From contig JACEFZ010027939.1 of the NCBI GenBank assembly GCA_014155875.1, positions 62,001 through 126,000 of the forward strand: 64,000 nt of DNA. The letters are read 5' to 3'. Below the pieces are notes generated by a model. The model saw only the letters and a program-made list of their open reading frames with translations. It was not told the DNA's origin and did not search any database. This document shows, piece by piece, positions 12,796-24,737 of this stretch. Position numbers and translations under genes: made by a program. Position 1 is the first letter of the stretch. Every line of letters starts with the position of its first letter. This DNA comes from Cepaea nemoralis (Eukaryota > Mollusca > Gastropoda > Stylommatophora > Helicidae).

Positions 12796-13575
12796 ATGAG
12801 GTTCCTTCAGATGATACAGTATTGATTGCATGCAATGAGCAGGATCTGCAACATTTAGTAAATGCGGTTGTTGCACACTGGGAACAACTAGGGTTAGAAT
12901 TAAATTGTAAGAAGACACAGATTATGGCCGTCACTAGGAAGAACGAAACACGACAATGTAATATACAGGTAAATTGTAATATTCTTAAACAATTGTCTCG
13001 AACAGTCATAACATCTGATGGGAGATGTCTTGAAGAGATTAGAACAAGAATTACCATGGCGGAGGTAGTCTTTTGCGAGATGAAAAACATACTGACTAAT
13101 ACAAAAATGTCAATTGTTAACGAGGAAAAGAGTGTTGAGGTGCTACATAAAGCCTATACATTCGTATGGATGTGAAGCGTGGACAATGAGCAGTGATGCT
13201 GAAAAACATCTGACGGCTGCAGAAATGTGGTTTCTAAGGAGAATGCAATGAATACCATGGACATACAGAAAAACCAATGACCAAGTCCTACAAGAAACAA
13301 AAGAAAATCGTAAACTGATTAGAGAAATTAGACGTAGACAGTCAAAATGTTTTTGGACATGTTATGAGAAGAAATACATTAGAGAACTTGGTGATAACTG
13401 GCAAGATCAAGGGGAAGAGAACAAGGGGAAGACCGAGAAGTAAATACCTGGATGGCTTGGCCATGTGGCATGGTCGAGACAAGAACACTGAGCTGATCCA
13501 CGACTCTGGTGATCGAGTGAAATGGCGAATCATGACCGCCCAAGCTTACCGGCATGGTACATGATGGATAGATGG
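12796..13575 (+). mobile_element. LINE-2 ORF2 C-terminal fragment
   Basis: Begins near the catalytic YADD region (residues DDTVLIACNEQDLQ) and continues through the thumb. It ends with RTRGRPRSKYLDGLAMWHGR and AYRHGT before the stop. The two open segments, 12822-13175 and 13364-13564, are separated by stops and a frameshift. It begins directly at the LINE-3 tail. Not functional. Confidence 0.82.
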
Positions 13576-13928
13576 TTCGTTCAGCAAGACGCTGTAGTCA
13601 TTTGGATGTGACGTTATGTGCACAGACAACAGGTAACACTCCATGACTGTCTAAACTACGACACATCTAGACACGCCATCTGGTCTGGAGATACAGCGAG
13701 GGAAGGTAAACTTTTTGGGTCAGTGAATGAACTAAAACAATACAAGTGAAGTTCATACAAGAGGTAACACTGCAGATATAGACACATTTCAAGCGAACGA
13801 GAGAAGATGACGATTTGAAGGAGACAAGTTCGATTCCAATGTGGTCACCACATCCGTCAATGTTTATATTGTCTAATAAAGTACAAATGTAAACGACCCT
13901 TTTATACACCCTGAGGCGTATTCGACAT

Positions 13929-14152
13929 TTGGTGCTAGCCTCCATTTTTATAGATCAATCGAAACTCGAAGATGACGTGGCCTATGTCACAACGATCGCT
14001 TTTACTTCCCAATACACTTCCTGGCACATATTCTATGTTAGATTGATATGGAAGCCTAAGGAACATCCACTTCCCTGCGAGTTGGAACCCATGACTACAG
14101 GAGCTGTAGACAGGCGGGCTAGCTACTTGTTTACCGCAGTCTCAGATTGTCT
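13929..14152 (-). mobile_element. SINE-G, tRNA-derived
   Basis: On the minus strand the right end reads as a tRNA-like head ('gcggtaaacaagtagctagc' through 'catgggttccaactcgcagg', a B-box-like segment). The body with 'tttacttccca' follows. A related fragment lies at 205-300. Confidence 0.55.
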
Positions 14153-14271
14153 GGTGCCTTCCCTAATCTAGGCTTCTTTCCTGTCTCAGATTGTCTGGTG
14201 CCTCCCCTAATCTAGGCTTCTTTCCTGTCTCAGATTGTCTGGTGCCTCCCCTAATGTAGGCTTCTTTCCTC
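14140..14271. repeat. 44-bp tandem repeat, three copies
   Basis: Three near-identical units start at 14140, 14184 and 14228 (tctcagattgtctggtgcc...). The first unit overlaps the SINE-G head, so the SINE edge itself was duplicated. Confidence 0.95.
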
Positions 14272-14359
14272 TGCATTAAAGGGGTGGCGAGTAATATCCT
14301 TTACATTATTCCTCATACAATTATACACGGGACGTGAATTATTTCTCACATAACTATGC

Positions 14360-14560
14360 ACTAGAGACAAGATGGCGCAGTGGTCAGGACGCTCACCTAA
14401 CGGTGTTCGTGTGTTCAAATCCCCATCAAAGCGGACGTAAAAAAAGTGGCCTCGGCTCCAAGGTTAAACTAGCCTATAATGGGTATCAGGAAATGACTTG
14501 GAAAGTAAATACAGCCGGTGTGATACTGACCACATCATAAATCGAGTGTCACATGGTCTA
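14360..14560 (+). mobile_element. SINE-B, tRNA-derived
   Basis: tRNA-like head 'gatggcgcagtggtcaggac' with B-box-like 'gttcaaatcccc', then the family body 'gtatcaggaaatgacttgga' and 'tgatactgaccacatcat'. The same body occurs in the split copy at 28775-29185. Confidence 0.7.
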
Positions 14561-14652
14561 TACAATATCTGTGTTGGTGGGTGGTGATGTAGACATTGAA
14601 GGCGTATAGAAGGGTTCTTTATGTTGTTTTACTTTCATTTTCATAGTTCCAC

Positions 14653-14673
14653 GCATACACACACACGCACACA

Positions 14674-14713
<40 letters not shown>

Positions 14714-14719
14714 CGAACG

Positions 14720-14752
<33 letters not shown>
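14653..14752. repeat. (CA)n/(CGCA)n microsatellite
   Basis: About 100 bases of CA and CGCA repeats. The antisense cysteine/valine frame across it is an artefact. Confidence 0.95.
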
Positions 14753-14861
14753 TGCTGTTGCAAACATGCTAAATAATGTGACACTTTACTTTGTATAATG
14801 AATTCCGATCTTAGCCAGGAGGCCGAGAAGATTCAATATACAGCTTCTTTTAAACAGACGC

Positions 14862-15140
14862 AGGTCAGCGTATCCGGATGGATAAAAACGCGTGTTCTTA
14901 AACATCTGGTGTGATGATGCCGAGGCAAGGGGTTTAACCCCTACACCTGATAGTTGGACTAAAATGTTGACCTGTCGTCCTTGACTTGAGGACGTTCATT
15001 ACAAGTACCTCTGAAGCTGGATTGGGTTCGCATGATGGCGAGAGACACTGTAAAATTAACTCCAGCACTACTGAAAATAGTGTGTTATGGACTACACTTG
15101 AGTTCAAAGCGAGTGAGCGCAAACAAAAAAATAAAATAAT
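14862..15140 (+). mobile_element. SINE-C, tRNA-derived
   Basis: tRNA-like head ('ggtttaacccctacacctga' as B-box side), then 'actaaaatgttgacctgtcg', 'cattacaagtacctct', and 'ggactacacttgagttcaaa' at the end. Second copy at 35495-35800. Confidence 0.7.
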
Positions 15141-15249
15141 TAACAGATTGCGTTTATCATGAAGTTATTGAAAACTGGTAACGTTCGGTAGTTATGGAAG
15201 CCGAGCCTGAGAATGAGATTAAAGAATTGTGATAAAGTCATAGCATGCA

Positions 15250-15510
15250 TGACAGCTATAAGCAAGAGACACAGAGCGTTTTTTGGTCATACAATGATGA
15301 GAAATGAGGCGTTGGAAATCATCGTTCCCACTAGACAGATCAGTGGGCGAAGATACAGACTGTGAGAATTTCTTCTGAACGGACTGAGAATGTAGAATAG
15401 AGGAGTATCATTAGCAGAGTTGATCCAGAGCACAAAGGACCGAGTTCTGTAGAGAGACATGAACGTCTATGCCAGTTGGCGGTGCACCCGATGATGATTA
15501 TATGATGATT
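15250..15510 (+). mobile_element. LINE-2-type 3' remnant
   Basis: Degraded translation recalls FGHTMMRNEALEIIV and ends in 'ctatgccagttggcggtgca' plus a 'gatgatgat' tail, the LINE-2 3' terminus seen at 40150-40200. Multiple stops. Confidence 0.55.
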
Positions 15511-16400
15511 GGCAGTTTAGTGTATGCAGCGGCCCTTCAGAAACACGCAATAGTACCTCTAGCCGATGTCTTCTGGGGGAGGTGGAGGGGGAGCCTTATG
15601 AAACTCGTTGTAAACCATTGCCAATGTTTATATTGCCTTCAATGAAAATATGCAATCTCTTAGCAACTGGTTGCGATTGTTTCAAGGGAAATGAACTCTA
15701 TTATTCAAGAAACGAATGTAATAGAACATAACAATGCTAATTCCCAGGCCATAAGTGTCACACAAATCCGATTGTACTGTTGTGCTCAATCAACTTTGGC
15801 AGATTATAAACAAGCAATGTCTGTTCCCGGAGACGGATCGATAAACTTCATGCAGCATTAAGAAAATACTAAAGATGGATGTTGGTGTGAGTAGTTTGAA
15901 AGGAAATTGACGTAACCGCTGCATAGATCCGTTCGAAGGGGAAAGCGTGTGCTGTGTGACTGTCCTGCCTGTTGTTATAAATGCTACATATTTCACACTG
16001 GTTACAATATTTTGCAACAGAATAACGTGAATAACCAGTTACATTCCTTGCAAATATTTTAGATCAAAACCAAGTCCAAAGCCTGCTTTATTACTTGTGC
16101 GTTGAAGCAATGCCACAAGTTTCCACCTTTTCACAGAATACACACAAGTCAAGCAAACTGCACTGGTTTCACGAAAGTCAAGCACATTGCACAGAATACA
16201 TAAAAGTTAAGCAAACTGCACAGAATATACAAAGAAGCAAAGTACTTACTGTCACATGACGTGGAACTTGCATGTCAAGCGGGTAGGCCATTCGTATGCT
16301 CACGAGGTGGACGAACATGGAACCCTACTTGATTACGGAAAACCGCAGATGATGCACTACAAGTATGCCATAAACCCCACCGCGGACAAAATCATCAGCA
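15511..16400. other. No gene recognised; short internal repeat
   Basis: Mostly unique DNA. At 16130-16235 a unit of roughly 50 bases with 'aagtcaagcaaactgcac' and 'acagaatac' repeats about three times, imperfectly. Confidence 0.4.
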
Positions 16401-16410
16401 GATAGATGCA

Positions 16411-16597
16411 CGAGGGAAAGTCAATAAGTAAGTTACAAATGGCTGTAGAAAAATAACTAAATATGATAACAACTTGAAACCAGTTTATTTTTATACATAC
16501 ATTATCCCTTTATTTCTCAACATAATTTCCACCAACACTGATGCACTTATCCCATCGTTTTATCAGTCCTCCCAAACCGGCTGCATAGAACTGCGTG
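16411..16597 (-). mobile_element. mariner transposon remnant (3' end)
   Basis: Antisense reading from about 16592 to the stop at 16510-16512 gives FYAAGLGGLIKRWDKC followed by SVGGNYVEK and stop, the characteristic C-terminus of mariner-family transposases (also seen in SETMAR). About 100 bases further, 'cgagggaaagtcaataagta' at 16411 resembles a mariner terminal inverted repeat. Everything upstream in the transposase, including the DDD catalytic core, is missing. Confidence 0.78.
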
Positions 16598-16599
16598 CT

Positions 16600-16760
16600 C
16601 TGTTTTCTAAACAATATAAAATAACACAAAGTAATGCAGCTTTACATAACAGAATTGCGACACATACAGGACGTTGCGGCGACTAGCCTTCATCAGCAAA
16701 CAAATACATACACAAAACACAACATATAGTACAGGAGAAGATCCTCCGGTGACTACATTA
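16600..16760 (-). mobile_element. Possible Penelope-like remnant
   Basis: Antisense contains 'tgatgaaggctagtcgccgc' then 'aacgtcc', closely matched by 'tgacgaaggctttggcccca' then 'acgtcc' near 24030. A motif of this form is common after Penelope-like element ORFs. No protein domain is visible, so assignment is tentative. Confidence 0.3.
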
Positions 16761-17329
16761 AGGCGTAACGATGGGATGAGAAGCATAAAAAGATGAAAAA
16801 ATGAGAGCAATGGAGAGTAAATGAAAATTAGAGGGGAAAAAAGTGTTCCTACTTACCTGAGTATCCCAAAATGTGTAATGTGTCAATACATTATACGCCT
16901 TAATGTAGTCAATACGCCTTATGCCAACTCCCCGCGTTGTTCAAACAAGGACTGTTCAGAGGTGTCTCAAAATGTGGGTTATTCCATGAAACCTGATTAA
17001 TATGTTGTTGTTGTTTTTTTTTTTTAAATCTTACCACTTATCGCTAACATTGAAATGTGTGAATATTTTTTAATGGGATTTAATGCGAAATTGTACTCTT
17101 CAAGAATCGCTATGAAGTTGTACATATATTTTTGTCAAGAAGCTGATCGCAGGAAACTGTTTTATACTATTACAAATTCCGAAAAAAGAACAGTGCATGC
17201 ATTGGGTTTGAGTCGATGAGTGCAATAATCTGAAATTAAACCACCACGCAATAACAAAACGGTAGGTAGAAAGATTATTGTAGACAGCTTTGACAAAGAT
17301 GTCATAAGGCGAGCTATTATAAAAATGCT

Positions 17330-17604
17330 TTTAAAAGTCGACAGGGTCGACTTCATTGCACCGGGTTCTATCCCATATGGCTCGGTCTCTTTCCGCAGCG
17401 CGGAAAGCATCGCACAAAGCACGAACTCCGCAGCTCTAGCGATGACCCACAGAAGTCTCCGAAAAATTTAACTCGTGAACCGAAGGATGCGGCCCGGAAT
17501 CGAACCCACGATCTTTGGAGCCCGAGTCAAAAGGCTTGACCGCTTCGCCACGGAGACTCCTAAAATTATAAAAATTTAGGATTTTATATCCAGGATTATC
17601 CAGC
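17330..17604 (-). mobile_element. SINE-A inserted in DDE transposon
   Basis: tRNA-derived SINE. On the minus strand the head reads 'ggagtctccgtggcgaagcg' and 'gggttcgattcc' (B box). The 3' end reads 'gtcgaccctgtcgactttta'. A perfect 14-bp duplication, attataaaaatgct at 17316-17329 and 17605-17618, marks the insertion. About 40 extra bases lie between the head and the right duplication and may be non-SINE sequence carried along. Confidence 0.9.
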
Positions 17605-18815
17605 ATTATAAAAATGCTGGATGCCAAAGAAACAGTGACTGTAAGAAAACTTAGGGTTTGGTTGAGAAAGAACAATAACTTAGAGCTATCCAAAACAACT
17701 TTGTGGAAAATTATAAGGACATTATCTTCACTTTTTGAAAGTACAAGGGCGGTAGAAATATTCTTTGCGAGCAACCGCATTTAGCAGCCTTGAGAAGCAG
17801 ATACCTACGTGAAATAAGGGAAATGCGCAAAGAAAATTATGACATAGTGTATTTGGATGAGACGTGGACCAATGCGCACCACACAAGTGAAAAGGAATGG
17901 CAATCAATGGATGGAAAGATAAAGCGATATGTGCCCAGTAGTAAAGGACAGTGTTTGGTCATAGCCTATGCTGGTAGTACTCATAATGGCTTACTACAGA
18001 ATGCTGGGCTCGTGTTCGTATCAAAGCATACAAACAATAGGGATTATCATAATGAGATCAATGGTAATGTATTTAGAGATTGGCTCGAGAATACAGTACT
18101 TCCATCCCTTGATAGACCGTCTTGTCTAATCATGGACAATGCATCATATCACAATGTTGTTGCCCAAGAAGACATAATACCTACGGCATCGGGCACAAAG
18201 GAAACAATAAAGGGAAAATATACCATTTTCAGAAACATATTTCAAGCTACAGTTGTTGTCCCTTGTAAAACAGGCGCAAAAAAGCAAGAAATTTTAAATC
18301 GACAAGTTGATAGAAGAGCATGACCATAGGTGCTTGAGACTTCCGCCGTATCATTCTCATTTAAACCCTATAGAACTTGTTTGGGCTAAAATTAAAGGAC
18401 AAGTGGCAGCTGCCAATACTACATTCAAATTTTCTGACGTCAGGATACTAACCCAGTCCGCGCTATTAAATATTGATAAAAGTTATTGGAAAAAATGTGA
18501 GGGCCATGTGTTGAAAGAGGAAGAGGACTATTGGAGAAAGGATGGATTGAATTTTATGCAACCGAGAGCAATCATCAACCTACTGGAATCGTCCGACACA
18601 GATTAAGGTCTGAGCAGATCGCAGACCTTAATCTACGTACACACTTACTGGGATATTTTGCTCCAACTATTCAGACGAATTGCAGGCCCTAAACATTACA
18701 GCATCAGCATAATGTCAATGGCAACAGTTTGTATTCCACAATGATGAATTTTCAATTCCACAAGCCATCAGCGGTGACAAACAACTGTATTGAAACACCA
18801 CCCACCCTCCCACCA

Positions 18816-18820
<5 letters not shown>

Positions 18821-18881
<61 letters not shown>
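18821..18881. repeat. (CA)n microsatellite
   Basis: About 60 bases of CA dinucleotides within the 3' part of DDE transposon copy 1. Absent from copy 2 at the equivalent place. Confidence 0.97.
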
Positions 18882-18886
<5 letters not shown>

Positions 18887-19511
18887 GCATTGAATACCAA
18901 CAGAAGAGTAATATTGCGGTGGAAACTGACATATTGTGGCATAACAAAAAACGTGTGAGCAAACACGTTGTCAAATTAGGGGACAACAAATGTGCATACG
19001 AATCAATCTATAAACTTCAATGAAAAGAGGACCAACATCTTGGTCGTTAAGAAGAAAGCCCACTACTGAGACACTGACAACTATTTTCTTAGTGCAAAAC
19101 AGGTAATCATGTTCCGTCTCTGAACGGTAAACAGCAGAGTAGACAGTCTTTCACAAAGACTCAAAGCGGGTCTGTCACCCATGTGTACGTGTGAACAAAC
19201 TACACAGACAGCTGAACAGATCCTTAAAAATGGAAACATGATGACTAAATTGCGGTATCATTTCTGGTCACTCCATACGCACATTAACGCACAGCTATTT
19301 GGAAGCTTTCACGAGCTCAATATAAAAAGCTAAATGCATCCTAGTAACATGAATACTTGTGTTCAATTATTAACCAGCAGCTGAAGAAACAAGAAGGAAA
19401 TGAAAAATAAGGTAAGAAATATATTCCTTCTACTTCCCTGTCAATTTACACATTATTTACCCCATACCTCTGTACATTCTCTGTCTTTACTAATATTACA
19501 CATTGCACCCC

Positions 19512-19824
19512 TCTCGGGAGTCTCCGTGGTAAAGTGGTCAAGCCGTCTGACTCGGGCTCCGAGGGTTGTATGTTCGATTCCTTCATTTCACGAGTGCATT
19601 TTTTCGGAGACTCCAGAGGGTGTTAGCGTGAATTCACTACATTTCCCCCCAAAACATCAAAGAAATGTTGCCGCTTTCAATGAGTTAAGTTGCTTTTGGA
19701 CCTATCAAAGACATATTCCTTGGGTGGGGGTAAATATAAGACGGCTGGAAAAATTTCATAACGATGCAACAGACAGTTTTCAAAATAATTGATCGTGAAT
19801 GAAGGCATTCTTTGTGGGACATAC
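19512..19824 (+). mobile_element. SINE-A variant with a different 3' body
   Basis: The first ~100 bases equal the SINE-A head ('ggagtctccgtggtaaagtg', 'tatgttcgattcc', 'cacgagtgca..ttttcggaga'). From about 19625 the sequence differs completely from SINE-A and ends in a long (TAAC)n tract, the tail type of element I-1 at 40677-40706. Confidence 0.7.
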
Positions 19825-19826
19825 TA

Positions 19827-19890
<64 letters not shown>

Positions 19891-19991
19891 GAACTAACTA
19901 ACTAACTAACTAACTAGCTCCTAACTAACTCCTAACTAACTAAACTAACTAATTAGCTAACTAACTAACTAACTAAACTAACTAACGAACG

Positions 19992-20031
<40 letters not shown>

Positions 20032-20033
20032 CT
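19825..20033. repeat. (TAAC)n tetranucleotide array
   Basis: About 200 bases of CTAA repeats with a few interruptions. It directly follows the SINE at 19512-19824 and is most simply its expanded tail. Confidence 0.95.
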
Positions 20034-20800
20034 TTGACAATCCCAGAACATTGCCAGCATAACCTAACCTGCTGATGGCGTAACCTTGAATTTTTGGACA
20101 CAAGGCGAAGAAAGATGTTTCCATTGCATTGAAGCACACTTTGATTCGGGCTGGTAGTGATGCATTCATGATTCGTCCCAGTGTAAACAGGAAACATTCC
20201 CTTATGAATGTAATTTGCAGGCAGTTCTTTTGCCCACAAAAACGCACAACAGCACTTTGCTCTTTGGTTGTACACTCCATAAGTACAGTCGCCATTTAGT
20301 TTATGCACTGCACATGCGCATGAGACACCTAGCGCCACCTAACGAACGGGAATATAAAGTTCGATGTTTCTGTCACCTAATGACACCTGTAGAAAACACC
20401 AACTACATTTACCTGCCATCCCACAGAACTGTGTGACTTACGTATTGACTCACCCTCGTAGTTCGTGCCAGTAATCAAACGAACTCTACTAAGACGCAAA
20501 TGCAACTGAAGGTTTCCAATCTTCAGAAGTCTCTTTTATGAATGTTTTTTGACATGTTAGTGGTGGTAGGTCCGCGTGGCCCATGAATTCCAAGCGAAGA
20601 TTTCCTATTGTGTTTAAGGACTTTGAAAGCAAGATACAAAGACGTTGCTTTTTTGTCGTTTTCTTTTTTTTTTAAACACCGGCATTATCGTCCTGCAGAT
20701 CTTTTCACGGTTGACCTGGACTCCGTGTCCGACCAAGCCTAAAATGGTTACCAAGCAACGCTTTGAAAAGTGAAGTTTGTCGACGCGACATTGACCCTAA
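20034..20800. other. No gene recognised
   Basis: Moderately GC-balanced sequence with overlapping short frames on both strands (20018-20338 minus, 20215-20436 plus). No domain, splice pattern or repeat match that I can support. Confidence 0.4.
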
Positions 20801-20802
20801 TC

Positions 20803-21257
20803 CAGTGGTTCTCAACCCTTTTTTGGCTCGTGCCCCCCTTCACCATATTTTCATAACGTCATTCCCCCACTTTTCCTATCAAAAATTTGCCCGTGCCCCC
20901 CCCCCCCCACCCCCTTTTCACCAATTTTCAGAACGTCATCCCCCTCCCCCTTCATATTTCCTACCTAAAAATCCCCCACCCCTACACAGTATACTTTAAA
21001 ATGGAAGGTAAATATGTTAAAACAGGTCTAGAATCCACATAAAACATGATTTGTAAGGTCTACTTACTTTATAAAATGAATTTTAGAAGGATGAGATGTG
21101 CATAACTGTAAAGTATGAAGAGAAAAGCAATATCAAGTAATTGGTTCTTGTATTAACGCGATCTTGAAATGATCTTCATTCCCCCCCCCCCCTGGAAACC
21201 CTAAAATTCCCCCCTGGGGGGGGGGGGGGGGAATTCCCCGCCGGTTGAGAACCACTG
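20803..21257. mobile_element. hAT-type MITE, copy 4
   Basis: Left TIR CAGTGGTTCTCAACC, right TIR complementary, and a perfect 8-bp duplication ccctaatc at 20795-20802 and 21258-21265. The left subterminal block with 'cgtgccccc..ttcacca..tt' is duplicated in tandem, the mirror image of the duplication in copy 1. Confidence 0.93.
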
Positions 21258-21265
21258 CCCTAATC

Positions 21266-23105
21266 CTTCGAATGTCGATAATTCTATAAAATTACGGGAC
21301 TATAGTCTGTCCAGAAATGAATGACGTCTACTCTGCTGAGACGGAACATGATAACCTGTTTTGCACGGCGAATATAGCTATGAATGTCTCTTTAGTGGGC
21401 TTCCTTCATAACGGTCAAGATGTTGGTCCTCTTTTCATTGAAGTGTATAGAATTATTCGTATGTTCACGTGTTGTCCCCTCATTTGACAACGTGTTTCTT
21501 CTCACGTTTCTTGTTGTGCCACAATATGTCAGTTCCCATCACAATATTATATTACTCTTCGGTTGGTATTCAATGCGCCTAGAGCTTTTTTGTTTTCAAT
21601 GCCAGTTGTTTGTCACCGCTGAGAGCTTACGGAATTGAAAATTCATCACTGTGGAATAAAAACTGTTGCTATTGACAAGTTGTATTGTTTGTGCCGATGC
21701 TGTCATGTTAAGGGCCTGCAATTCTTCTTCTGAATAGTTGGAGTAAAAATATCCCAGTAGGTGTGCATGTGGATTAATATCAGCGATCTGCCCAGACCTT
21801 AATCTGTGTCGCACGATTCCAGTAGGTTGATGACTGCTCTCGGTTGCATAAAATTCAATCCATCCTTTCTCCAATAGTCATCCTTCTCTTTCAACACATG
21901 GTCCTCACATTTTTCCCACTAACTTTTATCGATATTTAATAGCGCGGACTGGGTTAGTATCTTGACGTCAGACAATTTGAATATAGTATTGTCAGCTGCC
22001 ACCTGTCCTTTAATCTTAGCCCACACAAGTTCTATAGGGTTAAAATAAGAATGGTATGGGGGAAGTCTCAAGCACCCATGATGATGCTCTTCTATCAACT
22101 TGTCGATTTGATATTTCTTGCTTTTTGGCGTCTGATTTACAAGGGACAACAATTCTAGCTAGAAATACGTTTCTGGAAATGGTATATTTTCCATTCGGAA
22201 CAATATCTTTATTGCTCCCTTTGTGCTCGATGCCGTAGGTATTTTGACTTTTTGGGCAACATTGATATCATGCATTGTCCATAATTGGACACGACTGTCT
22301 ATCTAGAGAGGAAGCACAGTATTCTCAAGCCAATCTCTAAATACATTACCATTCATCTTATTATGATAATCCCTATTGTCTGTATGCTTTGATACGAACA
22401 CGAGTCCAGCATTCTGTAGTAAGCCATTATACATATTACCAGTATGGGCCATGACCAAATACTGTCCTATACTACTGGGCACATATCGCTTTTTCCATCC
22501 ACTGATTGCATTTCCTTATCACCTGTATGGTGCGCATTGATCCACATTTCATCCAAATACACTATGCCATGATTTTCTTTGCGCATTTCCCTTATTTCAC
22601 GTAGGTATCTGCTTCTCATGGCTCCTAAATGCGGTTGCTCACAAAGGATATTTCTACCTCCCTTGTACTTTCTAAAAGTGAAGCCTAATGTCCTTATAAT
22701 TTTCCACAAAGTTGTTTTGGATAGCTCTATGTTGTTGTTCTTTCTCAACCAATCCCTACAGTCACTGTTTCATTGGCATCCAGCATTTTTATAATAGCTC
22801 GTCTTATGACATTCATTATGTCAAAGCTGTCTACAATAGCCTTTATACCTACCATTTGGTTATTGCGTGGTGGTTTAATTCCAGATTCTTGCACCCATAG
22901 ATGAAATAACCGTTTACTCAAACCCACTGCACGCACTGATCTTTTTTCAAATTTGTAATAGTATGAAACAGTTTCCTGCGATTATCTTTTTGGAGAATAT
23001 TCAACATTGAACGCTGATTTTCTGGCTGAAGGTGTAATACTTTTAAAATTATGGACTTAATCTCTGACCCGTAAATTATATACCGCATATAAACAAACAT
23101 TGAAA
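21266..23105 (-). mobile_element. DDE transposon copy 2
   Basis: Same element as 17040-19145, opposite orientation. N-terminal segment at 23100-22918 (EIKSIILKVLHLQPENQRS); HTH-like region and first catalytic aspartate at 22748-22467 (LSKTTLWKIIRTLGF, VYLDEMW); second aspartate region near 22290-22250, where the frame is damaged; third catalytic glutamate at 22152-21919 (NPIELVWAKIKGQV). Separate frames and stops show it is inactive. The 3' flank down to about 21310 is homologous to 18610-19135 of copy 1, which sets the element length near 1.8 kb. Confidence 0.83.
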
Positions 23106-23264
23106 TCTGCTGTACAATCTCCAGAAGAAAATATTTTTTGTTGGGTGGACATAATGATAATGTTATATGCTAAATCTCATCATTTTCCCTCAGTTGGTTA
23201 CAGAGATATGTATTTTTATATGGAGGCAACCAAATTTAAATGCACTATAGAACCTTATACCTGA

Positions 23265-23905
23265 TTGCCTCAAGGGGTCCTAGACTTTACTTCTAGGACA
23301 AGTCAGAAGGATCTACAGGAAATTATAGACACAGTGGTTGTAGAAAGTGAAAAAATCTGCCTTAGTTTGAATAATATAAAGACAGAAGTCATGGTGATAT
23401 CAAAGAAACAGATTGTGCCTAAATGCGCAATTAAAGTCCATGACGTTATTTTGGGGCAAGTGCAGAAATTCAGATTCTGGGCACATGGATAACATTAGAT
23501 GGAAAATGCATCACTGAGATAAAGAGCAGACAAGCAAAAACTGCATTTTCTATCAAATGAAGAATCTGTTGTGCAATAAGTGACTGTCCTTAAAAGTTAG
23601 AAAAATTTTGAGTTCTTGCATGTTACATAGAACCAGTTTTAACATACGTCTGGACAATCCCTGGAAGCCTTGGAGATGTGGTTTTATAGAAGAATGATGA
23701 AAATTAATTGAACGACCAAAATAAGTAATCTGGATGTTTTAAGGGAAGCTGAGGGCAAAGACAACTTATCACAAACATCAGAAAGAGGCAGTCATCATTG
23801 TTTGGTCACGTTATGAGAAGACAAAAGCTGGAACATGTTGTGACAAATGGAAAGATTTGCTGAAAGTTTAGCAGAACAGACTGGCAAAGGGAATGGGGCT
23901 GAACT
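23265..23905 (+). mobile_element. LINE-2 fragment, degenerate
   Basis: Open frame 23265-23492 contains EIIDTVVVESEKICLSLN and TEVMVISKKQIVPKCAIKV, the segment after the YADD box of LINE-2. Further matches (GKCITEIKSR, then 'ggtcacgttatgagaagaca') continue with many stops. Confidence 0.7.
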
Positions 23906-23964
23906 CTTGAAAAGCCCCAACCAAAAGTCAGTGAATGAATCACCAAACTACGGGAAGTAATGGG

Positions 23965-24115
23965 TACGCTTTACTAGGAGACGATCACAAGTCACAAAAT
24001 GGACGTTGGGGCCAAAGCCTTCGTCAGCACAGAAAAAAAACAAACACAAACCAACACAACTACATGAAAAACACGTTATCAATGGCCTAAGCAGAAATAA
24101 ACAGCCTACGTTTTT
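23965..24115 (-). mobile_element. Possible Penelope-like remnant
   Basis: Contains 'ggacgttggggccaaagcct' then 'tcgtcagca', the partner of the motif at 16660-16690. Followed by an A-rich, low-complexity stretch. Confidence 0.3.
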
Positions 24116-24663
24116 AGTTTTTAATAGGGCATGCTAGACTCAGCAGCCACCTAAATCGTATAAATCCTTGACATTCGCGCCTGTGCAGACATTGTTCTCA
24201 CCCTTATGAAACCACCTTCTCTTCAAATGTCCTGCACTTTCAAATGCCAGGTAAAGGCTACTACAGCCGTCTCCAACAGTTACAAGCTCACTGAATGGAT
24301 CCCTGGAACAGCAGCACAAGACCAGCACAATACTAGCACCTTTATGAGGATGGAAGTAGGATACCCAGGGTAGCCAGCTCAGCAGCTTAGTGGCCAACAA
24401 CAAGAAAGATAACAACAACAAAACAAAATTAAGTCTTTTCAAATCTAACTTTCATTTAAGAAAATTCTTTCATTCCATACATGAATTCCTGGCAGATGAA
24501 ATCTTGTCTATATAGGTAAAATCAATAGTAAGTTACACAGATAACCTTATAAAAATCCACACTTTTGAAAACTGGCAGTGATTTTAATAGTGTATTTATT
24601 GACATACAAAAAAGACGAATCAATTTAATTTGTTCCATTGATGCAAAAATATGTATGTATGCC

Positions 24664-24665
<2 letters not shown>
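24116..24665. other. No gene recognised
   Basis: Non-coding sequence downstream of the host gene. No repeat assigned. Confidence 0.4.

Positions 24666-24735
<70 letters not shown>
24666..24735. repeat. (TA)n microsatellite
   Basis: About 68 bases of TA dinucleotides. Confidence 0.96.

Positions 24736-24737
<2 letters not shown>

Larger units (their letters stand above)
17040..19145 (+). mobile_element. DDE transposon copy 1 (IS630/Tc1-mariner type)
   Basis: Decayed transposase. N-terminal helix-turn-helix-like part at about 17600-17790 (ETVTVRKLRVWLRKNN, TTLWKIIRTL). Catalytic domain at 17790-18323: first acidic residue in VYLDETW, second in IMDNASYH. After a frameshift near 18300 the frame 18307-18606 carries PPYHSHLNPIELVW, whose E is the third catalytic residue. 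Interrupted by SINE-A (17330-17604) and by a CA microsatellite in the 3' part. Homology with copy 2 continues past the ORF to about 19120. Inactive. Confidence 0.85.

Noticed and set aside
16655..16695. Hammerhead ribozyme of a Penelope-like element
   Set aside because: 'ctgatgaagg'-like and 'aacgtc' pieces are there, but the GAAA core and closing stems are not convincing.
17500..17565. Functional tRNA gene on the minus strand
   Set aside because: It has A/B-box-like parts but lies inside SINE-A with a target duplication. The same holds for the tRNA-like stretches at 14095-14150, 14362-14430, 28785-28860 and 35505-35580.
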